Shown in pieces: positions 34,734 through 42,467 of a stretch of DNA of 64,000 bases. Origin of the DNA: CAVPGP01 sp963704025 (lineage in GTDB: Bacteria; Actinomycetota; Thermoleophilia; Gaiellales; Gaiellaceae). How positions within the stretch are numbered: the first letter of the stretch is position 1; every line of letters starts with the position of its first letter. The stretch spans positions 186,001-250,000 of the forward strand of contig CAVPGP010000005.1 in assembly GCA_963704025.1 (NCBI GenBank), written 5' to 3'. The notes under the pieces are model-generated. The model was not told where the DNA came from. It worked only from the letters and a program-made list of their open reading frames with translations, and did no database searches. Both the position numbers and the translations under genes were made by a program.

Positions 34734-35749
34734 ACCACGCCCGCCCGGTTGTCGGCGAGCCAGACGAAGCCGCCCCGGGCCTGCAGCCCGTGCACGTCCA
34801 GACGGCCGCTCGCACGTGCGGCGGTCGTGACCCGGCCGGTCGAGGCCGAGACGCGGCGCAGCGCCTCCATCGTCGGGAACCCGCTCGGGTCGACGGCAGC
34901 GCTGCGCGACGGCACCCAGAGCGTGCCGCCGGCGGCGACGACGTCGATTCCACTCGCGCCGATGTCGATCGTGGCGGTGACGGCGCCCGTCTGCGGGTCG
35001 ATTCGGAGCAGGTCGGTGCCGCGCCCGGTGATCCAGAGGCTGCCCGCGAGCCGGGCGAGCCGCTCCGGCGCGTCGCCGGGGATCGTCGCCACGCGGGCGA
35101 CGGCGTTCGTCGCCAGGTCGATCCGGTCGAGCGCCCGGTCGCGGTGGCTGATCACCCAGGCCGTCGTCGCGGAGAAGACCATGTCCGCGGGGCCGTCGCC
35201 CACCGGAACGCGCGCGACGACCTTCCCGGTCGCCGCGGAGGCGCGGATGACGCTGCGGCCCTGGTCGTCGGCGACCCAGACGGAGCCGCCGCCGATCCAG
35301 ATGTTGTACGGCGCCGACGCGCCGAGGCTCGTGCGCCTCGTGAGCCGCGCCGTCGACGGATCGACCCGGTAGAGCGTCGACGCGCTGTCGAGCGCCCAGA
35401 CCGAGCCGTAGCCGACGGCAACGGCGATCACGGGAGCGTCCAGGCGGACGGAGCCGCCGAGCCTGCCGCTCTTCGTGTTCAGGCGGACGAGACGCGCCTG
35501 CTCCTTGCAGGCGACCCAGGCCGTCGAGCCGGCGAGCGCGAGCGTCTGCGTCGGCCAGAACGGGCCTGCGCCGGCGCAGGCCTTGAACTGGGCCGCCCCC
35601 GGGAGGCGGCCGCCTTGCGCAGCCGGCGCGGCGACGAGTGTCGCGCCGATCACCAGTGACAAGAGCTTCGATCCGATCGCCGTATCGTCCGCAACCGGAC
35701 CGCCTGATTTCGGCCAGCTTTCGCCCGGGATCGGACAAGCGGCCCACAA
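34715..35749 (-). CDS. Secreted beta-propeller protein (YVTN/SMP-30-like)
   Basis: Up to 344 residues; the start is uncertain because the first hydrophobic stretch (LLSLVIGATLVAAPAAQG) begins about 28 residues in, so a TTG nearer 35662 may be the true start. The body is a series of blade repeats: GSVWALDSASTLYRVDP, GSVWVADDQGRSVIRAS, GSLWITGRGTDLLRIDP, GTLWVPSR and GFVWLADN. Each repeat gives a W followed by an R(V/I)D, as in six- or seven-bladed propellers. It probably binds a ligand or partner outside the cell. Confidence 0.78.
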   Translation of the reverse strand: MWAACPIPGESWPKSGGPVADDTAIGSKLLSLVIGATLVAAPAAQGGRLPGAAQFKACAGAGPFWPTQTLALAGSTAWVACKEQARLVRLNTKSGRLGGSVRLDAPVIAVAVGYGSVWALDSASTLYRVDPSTARLTRRTSLGASAPYNIWIGGGSVWVADDQGRSVIRASAATGKVVARVPVGDGPADMVFSATTAWVISHRDRALDRIDLATNAVARVATIPGDAPERLARLAGSLWITGRGTDLLRIDPQTGAVTATIDIGASGIDVVAAGGTLWVPSRSAAVDPSGFPTMEALRRVSASTGRVTTAARASGRLDVHGLQARGGFVWLADNRAGVVYRVRA

Positions 35750-35798
35750 CCGCGAAGGGGCCCGCGCGGAGCAGGCCCCTTCACCGTCCGACTGCGCG

Positions 35799-36407
35799 TC
35801 AGCCGCAGCTGTTGGAGTGTCCCGCGAGGTTCGGCCCGTCTCCGGGCTGCTTCGTCGGGGCGGGATCGTTCGCGGTGCAGACCGCGTCGTGGCCGACGGT
35901 GTTGTCCGCGACCGAGAGGAAGCCTCCCGGCGTGACGGCGGTGTTGTGGCTGAAGACGAGGTCGTGTCCGACGCGGTTGGCGCCGACCTCGATCGACGAC
36001 GGGCCGAAGAACCCCGCGAGCGCCGAGTTCCCGGTGACGACCAGGTCGTGGCCGACGGTGTTCGCCGGCTCGCCGTTGCCCGCGCAGATGTTGCCGAGCC
36101 CGATGCCGAGGGTCACCTCCCTGTTCTGGACACGAAGGTCGTGCCCGACGATCAGGTTGCACATGCCGTCGAACACGACCGGGACGATGAACGGGTGGCG
36201 CAGGCTCGCCGCGAGCCGCGACTCCCGCAGGAAGCGCTTCCGGAAGCGCTCGTCCCGCGCCAGCATCGGGGCCAGGCGCTTGAGCGCAACGCGTTCCCCG
36301 GTCGCGACGTCCTCGGCAAGGTAGACGGCACCCATCGCGCCCTCGCCGATCAGCGAGACGACACGGAAGCCACCGACGACCGACCCCGTCTCCAGCGTGG
36401 GCCACAT
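35799..36407 (-). CDS. Chimera of a truncated Ser/Thr kinase N-lobe and VGHDL beta-repeats
   Basis: A 202-residue product from the ATG at 36407. Residues 1-80 are the start of a PknB-like kinase: GFRVVSLIGEGAMGAVYLAE (Gly loop), VALKRLAP (ATP Lys) and RESRLAASLRHPFIVPV. At about 36165, before any HRD or DFG motif, the sequence switches to parallel-beta-like repeats centred on VGHDL (NLIVGHDLRV, NTVGHDLVV, NRVGHDLVF, NTVGHDAVC). The kinase catalytic half is missing, so no phosphotransfer is possible. Either a deletion joined two genes or this is a short chimeric protein. Confidence 0.72.
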   Translation of the reverse strand: MWPTLETGSVVGGFRVVSLIGEGAMGAVYLAEDVATGERVALKRLAPMLARDERFRKRFLRESRLAASLRHPFIVPVVFDGMCNLIVGHDLRVQNREVTLGIGLGNICAGNGEPANTVGHDLVVTGNSALAGFFGPSSIEVGANRVGHDLVFSHNTAVTPGGFLSVADNTVGHDAVCTANDPAPTKQPGDGPNLAGHSNSCG

Positions 36408-36495
36408 GCCGTCACCGAGACTAGAACGGTCCGGCGCGATCACCAAAGGCACGCGCGCAGCTCGTCCGCAGCGACGTGCCGCTGAAGTCGGCTGC

Positions 36496-37014
36496 CTAGG
36501 CGACGAGGGGAGTCGAGTCGCCCACCCGCCCGTCCGCGTACCAGCCGGCAACGCGCCAGCTGTGCCCGTCGCCGGGCCAGGCATTTCCCTCGTCGGTGCG
36601 GAGCTCGATCAGGTAGTGAAGGCCTCGGGTCGCACCCGGCCTGTAGAGGAAGACGTCGTAGATGGCCTGCCCAGCGCCGCCCGCAGGGTTGAGCTTGTAG
36701 GACGTTCGGTTCCAGTCGATCGGAAACGAGTTCGCCAGCTTCGGATGCGCGAGCCACTCGGAACAGCCCTCGTTCCCGCGGAAGCCGGGCGTGACGATGT
36801 TGTAGGCGTCGCCGAGGTCGCGCCGCTCGACGGCGCCGAGCAGGAAGCGCCGGGTCACGGACACCGGATCGTCCAGCCGCACCGCGCGCGCACGACACCC
36901 GCGCTGCGCGCTCGGCGCGCCGAGAACGAGTCCGGCCGCAACGGCGAGACTCGCCGCCAGACCGAGGAACGTCCAGGCGAGGGCGATGCGACGGCGGTTC
37001 GGACGGAGCGTCAT
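36496..37014 (-). CDS. Membrane-anchored hypothetical protein
   Basis: A 172-residue protein with one N-terminal membrane helix (IALAWTFLGLAASLAVAAGLVL) after a basic segment. The extracytoplasmic part has VSVTRRFLLGAVERRDLGDA, FRGNEGCSEW and a beta-rich C-terminus, reminiscent of small SnoaL/NTF2-like folds, but I cannot confirm a family. The start is the internal ATG at 37014, because the extra upstream residues are Arg-rich and unlikely to be coding. Confidence 0.65.
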   Translation of the reverse strand: MTLRPNRRRIALAWTFLGLAASLAVAAGLVLGAPSAQRGCRARAVRLDDPVSVTRRFLLGAVERRDLGDAYNIVTPGFRGNEGCSEWLAHPKLANSFPIDWNRTSYKLNPAGGAGQAIYDVFLYRPGATRGLHYLIELRTDEGNAWPGDGHSWRVAGWYADGRVGDSTPLVA

Positions 37015-37149
37015 TCGGCTACGTCTCAGGGTACTGCGAGGTCGGCGCCTGCGCGAAGGCCGATGACGTCCTTCGTCTCGGGCGGGCACTGCACCGTCCG
37101 GGTCCGTCGCCGGCTTTGCAACTGGATGGTCCGGGAGTACCCTCTATCC

Positions 37150-37548
37150 GTGGAGACCTCACGGCTCGCGGCGATCCCACTCTTCAGCGGTCTCAGCGAG
37201 GCGGATCTGGCGCCGGTCGCCGCGGCCGTGTCGGAGATCGAGATGGCCGCGGGACAGCGGATCGTGGCAGAGGACGACTTCGGACATGCCCTGTACGCGA
37301 TCGAGAGCGGCACTGCCGACGTGAGCGCCGACGGCGTGCAGATCCGGACGCTGGGACCGGGAGACGTGTTCGGAGAGATCGCCGTCATGTCCTCGGGCCG
37401 CCGCACGGCCTCCGTGGTCGCCACGTCGCCGATCCGGCTGATCGTGCTGTTCAAGCGCGACTTCTGGGCGCTCGAGCGCGAGTGTCCTCCGGCGGCAGAG
37501 CGCCTGCGAGGGCTGCTCGCCGAGCACCGCGCCGTCCCGGCGACCTAG
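37150..37548 (+). CDS. Cyclic-nucleotide-binding domain protein
   Basis: A 132-residue stand-alone CNB domain (GTG start, VETSRLAAIPLFSGLSEADL). It has the cupin-like core, GHALYAIESGTADV and a phosphate-binding cassette-like GDVFGEIAVMSSGRRTASVVA. It has no DNA-binding or kinase domain, so it may be a subunit or partner sensor. Its TAG stop coincides with the left end of palindromic element C. Confidence 0.83.
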   Translation: METSRLAAIPLFSGLSEADLAPVAAAVSEIEMAAGQRIVAEDDFGHALYAIESGTADVSADGVQIRTLGPGDVFGEIAVMSSGRRTASVVATSPIRLIVLFKRDFWALERECPPAAERLRGLLAEHRAVPAT

Positions 37549-37714
37549 ATGATTGATTCCTAACTGTCGCCCTCCCGGTTGGGGGCCTGCACACGGCGCA
37601 TCGCGGCCGCCTCGATCGCCGCCAAGGCAGTCAAGCCTTGCCCGCGATCGAGTCGACCACGCAGCTTGGTGCATGCCCTCCCCAGACGCACGCCAGTTAG
37701 GAATCAATCATCTA
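37546..37714. repeat. 169-bp palindromic element C (TAG-ended)
   Basis: Perfect 21-bp outer arms (left begins TAGATGATTGATTCCTAAC at 37546; right ends at 37714). Internal blocks include CTCGATCGC with GCGATCGAG and AAGGC with GCCTT, giving a long hairpin. The arms are notably AT-rich for this genome. The right inner flank (CCTCCCCAGACGCACGCCAG) resembles that of element A. To the right is a cupin gene fragment that lacks its 5' half. Confidence 0.8.
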
Positions 37715-37953
37715 GCGGCGAGGCCGAGACGCGACACGTCTTCGTCGGAACAGGGGACGGCCCGTGCGTGATCCTCGCGGCCTCGTCGCGGCAGTTCCAG
37801 AAGGACGGCCCGTGGGGGTACTACTCGGTCGACGAGACGGCCGCCCGCTATAACGCCTCGTCGCCCGAGGAGACGCAGGACGGCGAGCTCGCCTACGCGC
37901 GCTTCCGGCCCGCGCAACCGACGCGCTATAGCGGGGGCCTGCCGCCGGACTAA
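37715..37953 (+). pseudogene. Cupin-domain protein, C-terminal fragment
   Basis: In frame from element C to the TAA at 37951-37953: TRHVFVGTGDGPCVILAAS, then GYYSVDETAARYNAS and EETQDGELAYARF. This is the usual C-terminal tail of a small actinobacterial cupin protein (GDGPCVIL signature). The metal-binding HxH half is absent, so the gene was cut at element C. Confidence 0.7.
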
Positions 37954-38011
37954 TGCGAGACCGGAGCAGTGCGGACACGCCCGGCGTCACGCTCGAGTCG
38001 GATCGCGAGGC

Positions 38012-38119
38012 TCAACCGCCGGCCTTCCGCGCGCCGCCGCGAAGACACTTCCCGCTGCGGTCGATCAACTCGATCCGGTAGCCGTCCGGCTGCTTGTCAA
38101 TGTCGAACAGACCGCCGAA
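38012..38119 (-). pseudogene. Glyoxalase C-terminal fragment
   Basis: Reading left from 38119 to a TGA at 38012: DIDKQPDGYRIELIDRSGK followed by a short basic tail. It closely matches the end of the intact gloA at 39370-39762 (PDSYRIELIDRSGK), 1.3 kb away. Only the last 20-35 residues remain. Confidence 0.7.
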
Positions 38120-38122
38120 CAG

Positions 38123-38527
38123 CTATCGCGGCGTGCGAACGTCCAGTCCCGCAGCCTTCGCCGCCTCGCCCAGGCGAACGTCGTAGGTCACGACAGACCC
38201 GAGTGCCTCCTCCAACGAGAGCGCGGACGCAAGGTGAACGGCGTCCAGCGAACGAAGCGCGGCGGGCTCCAGGTCGGCCGCACGGTCGAGAATCGCGTCC
38301 GTGACCGCGATGAGGCTGATCGCGCGCACGACTCGCCGCGCCCGCTCGCCGGCCTCGGCGTCGACACGCACAGCCGCTCGAATCACCTCGGTTCGAGCGA
38401 GCGCGCTCGAGGCATAGCGACCCCACCGCGTCAACTCGCCGCGGAGCCGGTCGCTCTCAGCTTCGGGAACCGCGAGCTTGATCAGCGCTGACGAGTCGAG
38501 GTACACGACCGGCGCGAGATCAGCCAA
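38123..38527 (-). CDS. PIN-domain ribonuclease toxin (VapC-like)
   Basis: A 134-residue PIN protein. The acidic metal-binding residues are all present: D11 (VYLDSSAL), E47 (ARTEV), D95 (LRSLDAVHLAS) and D115 (VTYDVRL). It should cut specific RNA when released from its antitoxin, which is encoded 8 bp overlapping upstream. Confidence 0.88.
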   Translation of the reverse strand: MADLAPVVYLDSSALIKLAVPEAESDRLRGELTRWGRYASSALARTEVIRAAVRVDAEAGERARRVVRAISLIAVTDAILDRAADLEPAALRSLDAVHLASALSLEEALGSVVTYDVRLGEAAKAAGLDVRTPR

Positions 38528-38798
38528 GCCGCTCTGCCCGCTCCTCCTCGAGCGCCTTCGTGCCCTCGTCGGACACCCGCCGCGAGCCGGACTCGATCTG
38601 CGCGAGGCCGCCCGCGCCCCGCGTTGCCAGCCCTTGGCCGATCAGCCTCTCGAGCGGATCCGACTCGTCCACCCACGGTTCGATCACCGCGACCGGTTGC
38701 CGGCGCTCGGTCACGATCAGCCGCTCACCGGCGCGCACGCGGCGCAGGTAGCGGCTCAGGTCCTGCCGAAGCTCGCGAATCCCGACTCGCTCACTCAC
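38520..38798 (-). CDS. Phd/YefM-type antitoxin (VapB partner)
   Basis: A 92-residue antitoxin from the GTG at 38798 (VSERVGIRELRQDLSRYLRR). The Phd/YefM fold is recognised from ERVGIRELRQDLSRYL and GERLIVTERRQPVAVI; the C-terminal helix (EGTKALEEERAERLG) should wrap the toxin. An ATG six codons upstream would put translation inside the operator, so I prefer the GTG. Confidence 0.82.
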   Translation of the reverse strand: MSERVGIRELRQDLSRYLRRVRAGERLIVTERRQPVAVIEPWVDESDPLERLIGQGLATRGAGGLAQIESGSRRVSDEGTKALEEERAERLG

Positions 38799-38805
38799 CG
38801 CTGCA

Positions 38806-38828
38806 ATGTAGCACATTTGAGGCTACAT
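38806..38828. promoter_or_regulatory. Inverted-repeat operator of the toxin-antitoxin pair
   Basis: ATGTAGC (38806-38812) and GCTACAT (38822-38828) form a perfect 7-bp inverted repeat with a 9-nt spacer, just upstream of the antitoxin start. This is the usual position for autoregulation by the antitoxin-toxin complex. Confidence 0.6.
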
Positions 38829-38883
38829 CGGGTCGAACGCCGCGCGCGTCACGCCGCCGTGACTCGCGGGCGAGAATCGCGTC

Positions 38884-39366
38884 GTGCCCGTCCCGAAGAG
38901 GATCCTCATCACCGGCATGTCCGGCGCGGGCAAGTCGACCGCGCTCGCAGAGCTGCGGCGCCGGGGTTTCGCAGCGGTCGACACCGACGAGCCCGGATGG
39001 ACGGAGTGGTCAGATGAGGACGGCGGCTACGTCTGGCGGAATGATTGCATCGCGCAGCTGCTGGCGGGCGAGCGCGATTCGCCGGTGTACATCTCAGGCA
39101 CAGTCTCGAACCAGGGCCGGTTCTACTCCGAGTTCGACGCTGTCGTTCTCCTCAGCGCCCCGGCTGACGTGCTCCTCGACCGGATCGAGAGCAGGACGAC
39201 GAACGACTACGGAAAGGCGCCGGCGGAGCGTGAGCTTGTCCTCTACCACCTCGCCGAAGTCGAGCCGCTGCTGCGCGCCACGTGCACACACGAGATCGAC
39301 GCGACGCAACCGGTCGAGGACGTCGTCGCTGCGCTCGTGGCGATCGGCGCCGGCGGCGACCTCTAG
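38884..39366 (+). CDS. Small P-loop kinase (AAA_18-like)
   Basis: A 160-residue protein, GTG start. Walker A is TGMSGAGKST, and VDTDEPGWTEW is a candidate substrate site. The middle has YISGTVSNQGRFY and the lid region LLDRIESRTTNDYGK. It resembles small ATP-dependent kinases annotated as shikimate-kinase-like; the substrate is unknown. It is convergent with gloA, 3 nt apart. Confidence 0.78.
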   Translation: MPVPKRILITGMSGAGKSTALAELRRRGFAAVDTDEPGWTEWSDEDGGYVWRNDCIAQLLAGERDSPVYISGTVSNQGRFYSEFDAVVLLSAPADVLLDRIESRTTNDYGKAPAERELVLYHLAEVEPLLRATCTHEIDATQPVEDVVAALVAIGAGGDL

Positions 39367-39369
39367 CGG

Positions 39370-39762
39370 CTACTTGCCGGAGCGGTCGATCAGCTCGATC
39401 CGATACGAGTCCGGGTCGCGAATGAAACACAGGCGAGAGCCGCCCTCACGGACGCGGTAGGGCTCGCGTTCCGGCTCGATCCCCTGCGCCTTCAGCTGCG
39501 CGAGTGTCCCGTCCAGGTCGTCCACCCCGACCGCGATGTGCCCGTAGCCGGTGCCGAGTTCGTAGCCACGTCCGTCGTGGTTGAAGGTGAGCTCGAGTTC
39601 TTCTTCCTGGCCGGGTACGCCGAAGAAGTAGTTGGTCGCCTCGACCTCGCCATCGCGGACGATGTCCATCTCGCGGCGAAACTCCATGCCAAGCGCCTCG
39701 TAGAACGCCCGGCTTTTCTGCGGGTCGGTGATCCTGTACATCGTGTGCAGGTAGCGCGTCAT
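39370..39762 (-). CDS. Lactoylglutathione lyase-like glyoxalase I
   Basis: A 130-residue VOC-fold protein with the four GloA metal ligands at the expected positions: H6 (YLHTMYR), E57 (ELELTFN), H75 (GYGHIAV) and E123 (YRIELID). It would isomerise a hemithioacetal of methylglyoxal; in actinobacteria the thiol could be mycothiol or another thiol. Two broken relatives occur in this window (38012-38119 and 55896-56237). Confidence 0.9.
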   Translation of the reverse strand: MTRYLHTMYRITDPQKSRAFYEALGMEFRREMDIVRDGEVEATNYFFGVPGQEEELELTFNHDGRGYELGTGYGHIAVGVDDLDGTLAQLKAQGIEPEREPYRVREGGSRLCFIRDPDSYRIELIDRSGK

Positions 39763-39935
39763 GCGGCCATCCTACGATGTCAGTTCCAACCTCGCGCAAG
39801 TGGCCCACAGGTACCGGTCAACGGGGGGGCCACCGGGATCGATCTCAGTTCAGCCGCAGCGGCGGCTGGGGTACCAAGATCGCGACCACGGAGCCCTCAA
39901 CGGAGTCTGAGCCCGGTACGAGGTCGTTACCAAAG

Positions 39936-41327
39936 CTAGAACGCGCGCTCGCTACGCGCCCCCACGGGACGTTTCCACGGCCGCCTGCGCAGCGGTCCGG
40001 CGAGCGCCTTCAACACGTCGAGATCGCCGGGCTGAGGCCGGATCAAGGCGCGGAGGGAGAACGCCACGCGCGTTCGGTAGAGGATCAGAGCCGTCGCGCC
40101 TCCCGCGAGCAACGCAGCGCTAGCCGCGATTGCCGCGCCCTCGGCGCCGAACGGCGGGATGAGGACGACGTCCAGGACGAGCCCGATCCCGAGCGAGACC
40201 AGCGGCCCGAAGGAGGAGAACCCCGGCCACGACGATGCGACCAGGGCACTCGAGAAGATGCCGACCGCGACGTAGCCGAGCGTGCCCGGGAGGAGCCACA
40301 GGAACGGGCCGACCGACGCTTCGAACGGCGCCCCGAAGACGAGGATCAGCAGCGGGGGGCCGGCGACCGCCGCGACGGCCAGCGCGGACAGCGACACAAT
40401 GGCAACCGATCGGAACGCCTTGAGCACCTGTTCCACCCGGAGTGCGCGATCGGCGCGCGCCACTGACGGCAGGACGACGGTCGCCGCGGCGCCGGGCAGG
40501 TAGAGCAGGATCTCCCACGCGTTGACCGCGACCGCGTAGAAGCCGAGCGTCGTCTCGGTCGCGATGAAGGCGATCACGATCTGGTCGACGCGGTCGTTGA
40601 GCGCGTCCGAGAGACTCCCGACCCAGGCGCGGATGCCGAAGCCGACCGACTCGCGGAGGAGCGCCAGGCTCGGGCGGCCGACGCCGCTCGTTCGGGCGGA
40701 CGACCACAGCAGCACCAGCGCCTTGACACCCTGGACTGCGACCCAGATCAGCGCGCCGTCGACCACGCTGAGGCCGAACGTCGCCCAGACCAGCGCGACC
40801 GTGAGCGCGTACAGCCAGGCCGTCGCCACGGTGATCGCGGCGTGGACCCCGAAGCGGCTGCAGCCGAGGACGAACGAGTAGCCGGCGTCGACCAGCGCCG
40901 AGGCGAGCATCCCCAGCGCGAGGATGACGAGCTCCGCGTCGCCGACACCGCTCGGCCGCCAGGCGGGCACGGCGAAGAGGACTGCGGAGACGATTGCCGC
41001 GGCCACGACCGCTGCGCCCGTGACCCAGAGAACCAGGTTCGTGAGCAGCGCCGGACGGAGATGCGGCCGCTGCGCCGCGAAGACGACCGCCGCCTCGCTC
41101 ACGCCGAGCCGTGTCACGCGGGCGGACACGATCGAGGTCACGGTGATGAACGCGATCGTGCCGCGGCCGGAAGGGCCAAGCGCTCGCGTGAGGAGCACCA
41201 GCGCCACCAGGATTCCCGCGTTGCCGAGGATCTGCCCCCAGAAGAGCAGGGCGGAGCCGGAGGCGACCTGGTCGGTGGCGCGCACGCCGTCCGGGGAGAC
41301 GCTGACCGGCTCCGGCGAGGCCGCCAC
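39936..41327 (-). CDS. Wzx-type polysaccharide flippase
   Basis: A 463-residue membrane protein with about 12-14 hydrophobic helices and few charges. The opening ALLFWGQILGNAGILVAL and ALGPSGRGTIAF resemble oligosaccharide-lipid flippases of the MATE/MOP group. It is the distal gene of the exopolysaccharide locus, 3 nt after the glycosyltransferase gene that is upstream on this strand. Expected role: moving lipid-linked repeat units across the membrane. Confidence 0.87.
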   Translation of the reverse strand: MAASPEPVSVSPDGVRATDQVASGSALLFWGQILGNAGILVALVLLTRALGPSGRGTIAFITVTSIVSARVTRLGVSEAAVVFAAQRPHLRPALLTNLVLWVTGAAVVAAAIVSAVLFAVPAWRPSGVGDAELVILALGMLASALVDAGYSFVLGCSRFGVHAAITVATAWLYALTVALVWATFGLSVVDGALIWVAVQGVKALVLLWSSARTSGVGRPSLALLRESVGFGIRAWVGSLSDALNDRVDQIVIAFIATETTLGFYAVAVNAWEILLYLPGAAATVVLPSVARADRALRVEQVLKAFRSVAIVSLSALAVAAVAGPPLLILVFGAPFEASVGPFLWLLPGTLGYVAVGIFSSALVASSWPGFSSFGPLVSLGIGLVLDVVLIPPFGAEGAAIAASAALLAGGATALILYRTRVAFSLRALIRPQPGDLDVLKALAGPLRRRPWKRPVGARSERAF

Positions 41328-41330
41328 GCG

Positions 41331-42437
41331 TCAGCGCCTCCCATCCCGCAAGGCGGACTCGGAGATCAGTTGCGCGAGCGCCGGCGCGGCGTCCGCGTGC
41401 AGCGCCGTCAGCCGGTGCCCGTTCGCGCGGAAGTCGTCCCGGTATCCCGTGTAGGACGACTCAAGCTCCAGGATCGCGCCCGCGATCGCGTCCGCGTCCC
41501 CCGGCGCGACGCAGAACCGCCCCAGTGAGCCGCGCAGGTAGTAGTGGGGCGCGTCCCCGACGCGGGTCGAGACGACCGGTATGCCACGCGCGAGCGCTTC
41601 GAGCACCGCGACCTGGACGTTGTCCGCGGCCGACGTCGAGAGACAGACGTGCGCTGCTGCCTGGAGCTCCTGGATCTCGTTCCAGCCGCGGGCTCCGTGA
41701 AGCCCGAGCCACGGGCGAGACCGGGCGAGCGCGGCGAGCTCGGCGTCCAGCCTCCCGTCCCCGCAGACGTCGAGCGTGGCGGACCGCTCCTCGCGCAGCC
41801 GCTCGATCGCCCGCACGGCCAGTGCGGGGTTCTTCTCCGGCGAAAGCCGGCCGACCCAGATCACCCGCAACGGCTCGTCCGCGCTCGGCTGCGATACCGG
41901 GGCTAGGGGCGGGAGCTCGCGCAGCGGATACGGCAGATACGCGGCCTCCACGCGGTAGAAGCGGCGGATCGACGACACGCCTGCACGAGAGACGGAGACG
42001 GGCTGCGAGAGCCGCACGGCGCGCCGCGCGAGCGTGCGCTGGAACGCAGCGCGCGCGGCCCGGAACGCGCGCGACCCCGTCTGCGGGCCTTCGCCGGAGC
42101 CGTGGACGACGAAGATGGTCCCCTTTCGCTGCAGGCGGCCGACGAGCACCGCGATGACCGGCAGCAGGTGGCGCGCGTTGTTGGCGACCACGACGTCCGC
42201 CTGTCGCACCGCCCGCCAGAGCGTCCGCCAGCCGCCCGCGGGAAGGGGCCAGCCCGAGCGGCCGAGGAAGCGGGTCGGCACGGTGGCGTCCGCCGTCGCG
42301 TCGTCACCCGGACGCCGGCATGCGAGGACGCGGACGTCGCAGCCGCGATCGAGCAGGATTCCACGCGCGGTCTCGACGAACTGCTCGACCCCGCCCGCGT
42401 GCGGAAGAACGAAGCTGGAGACGACGAGGACTCGCAA
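41331..42437 (-). CDS. GT4-family glycosyltransferase
   Basis: A 368-residue GT-B enzyme. The N-terminal acceptor domain begins RVLVVSSFVLPHAGGVEQFV. The C-terminal donor-binding domain has VIWVGRLSPEKNP, LDVCGDGRL and VQVAVLEALARGIPVVST. The start is the TTG at 42437, because the homology begins exactly there; the very long open frame upstream is only the shadow of the opposite gene. It is divergent from the Wzz/kinase-like gene. Confidence 0.86.
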   Translation of the reverse strand: MRVLVVSSFVLPHAGGVEQFVETARGILLDRGCDVRVLACRRPGDDATADATVPTRFLGRSGWPLPAGGWRTLWRAVRQADVVVANNARHLLPVIAVLVGRLQRKGTIFVVHGSGEGPQTGSRAFRAARAAFQRTLARRAVRLSQPVSVSRAGVSSIRRFYRVEAAYLPYPLRELPPLAPVSQPSADEPLRVIWVGRLSPEKNPALAVRAIERLREERSATLDVCGDGRLDAELAALARSRPWLGLHGARGWNEIQELQAAAHVCLSTSAADNVQVAVLEALARGIPVVSTRVGDAPHYYLRGSLGRFCVAPGDADAIAGAILELESSYTGYRDDFRANGHRLTALHADAAPALAQLISESALRDGRR

Positions 42438-42467
42438 GGTCCGCCGATCGGTTCTATCTTCAATGGC

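Noticed and set aside
37712..37990. A 92-codon minus-strand ORF ending at the right end of element C
   Set aside because: Arg/Ser/Pro-rich with no motif; the plus strand carries a recognisable cupin tail. Its TAG comes from the element.
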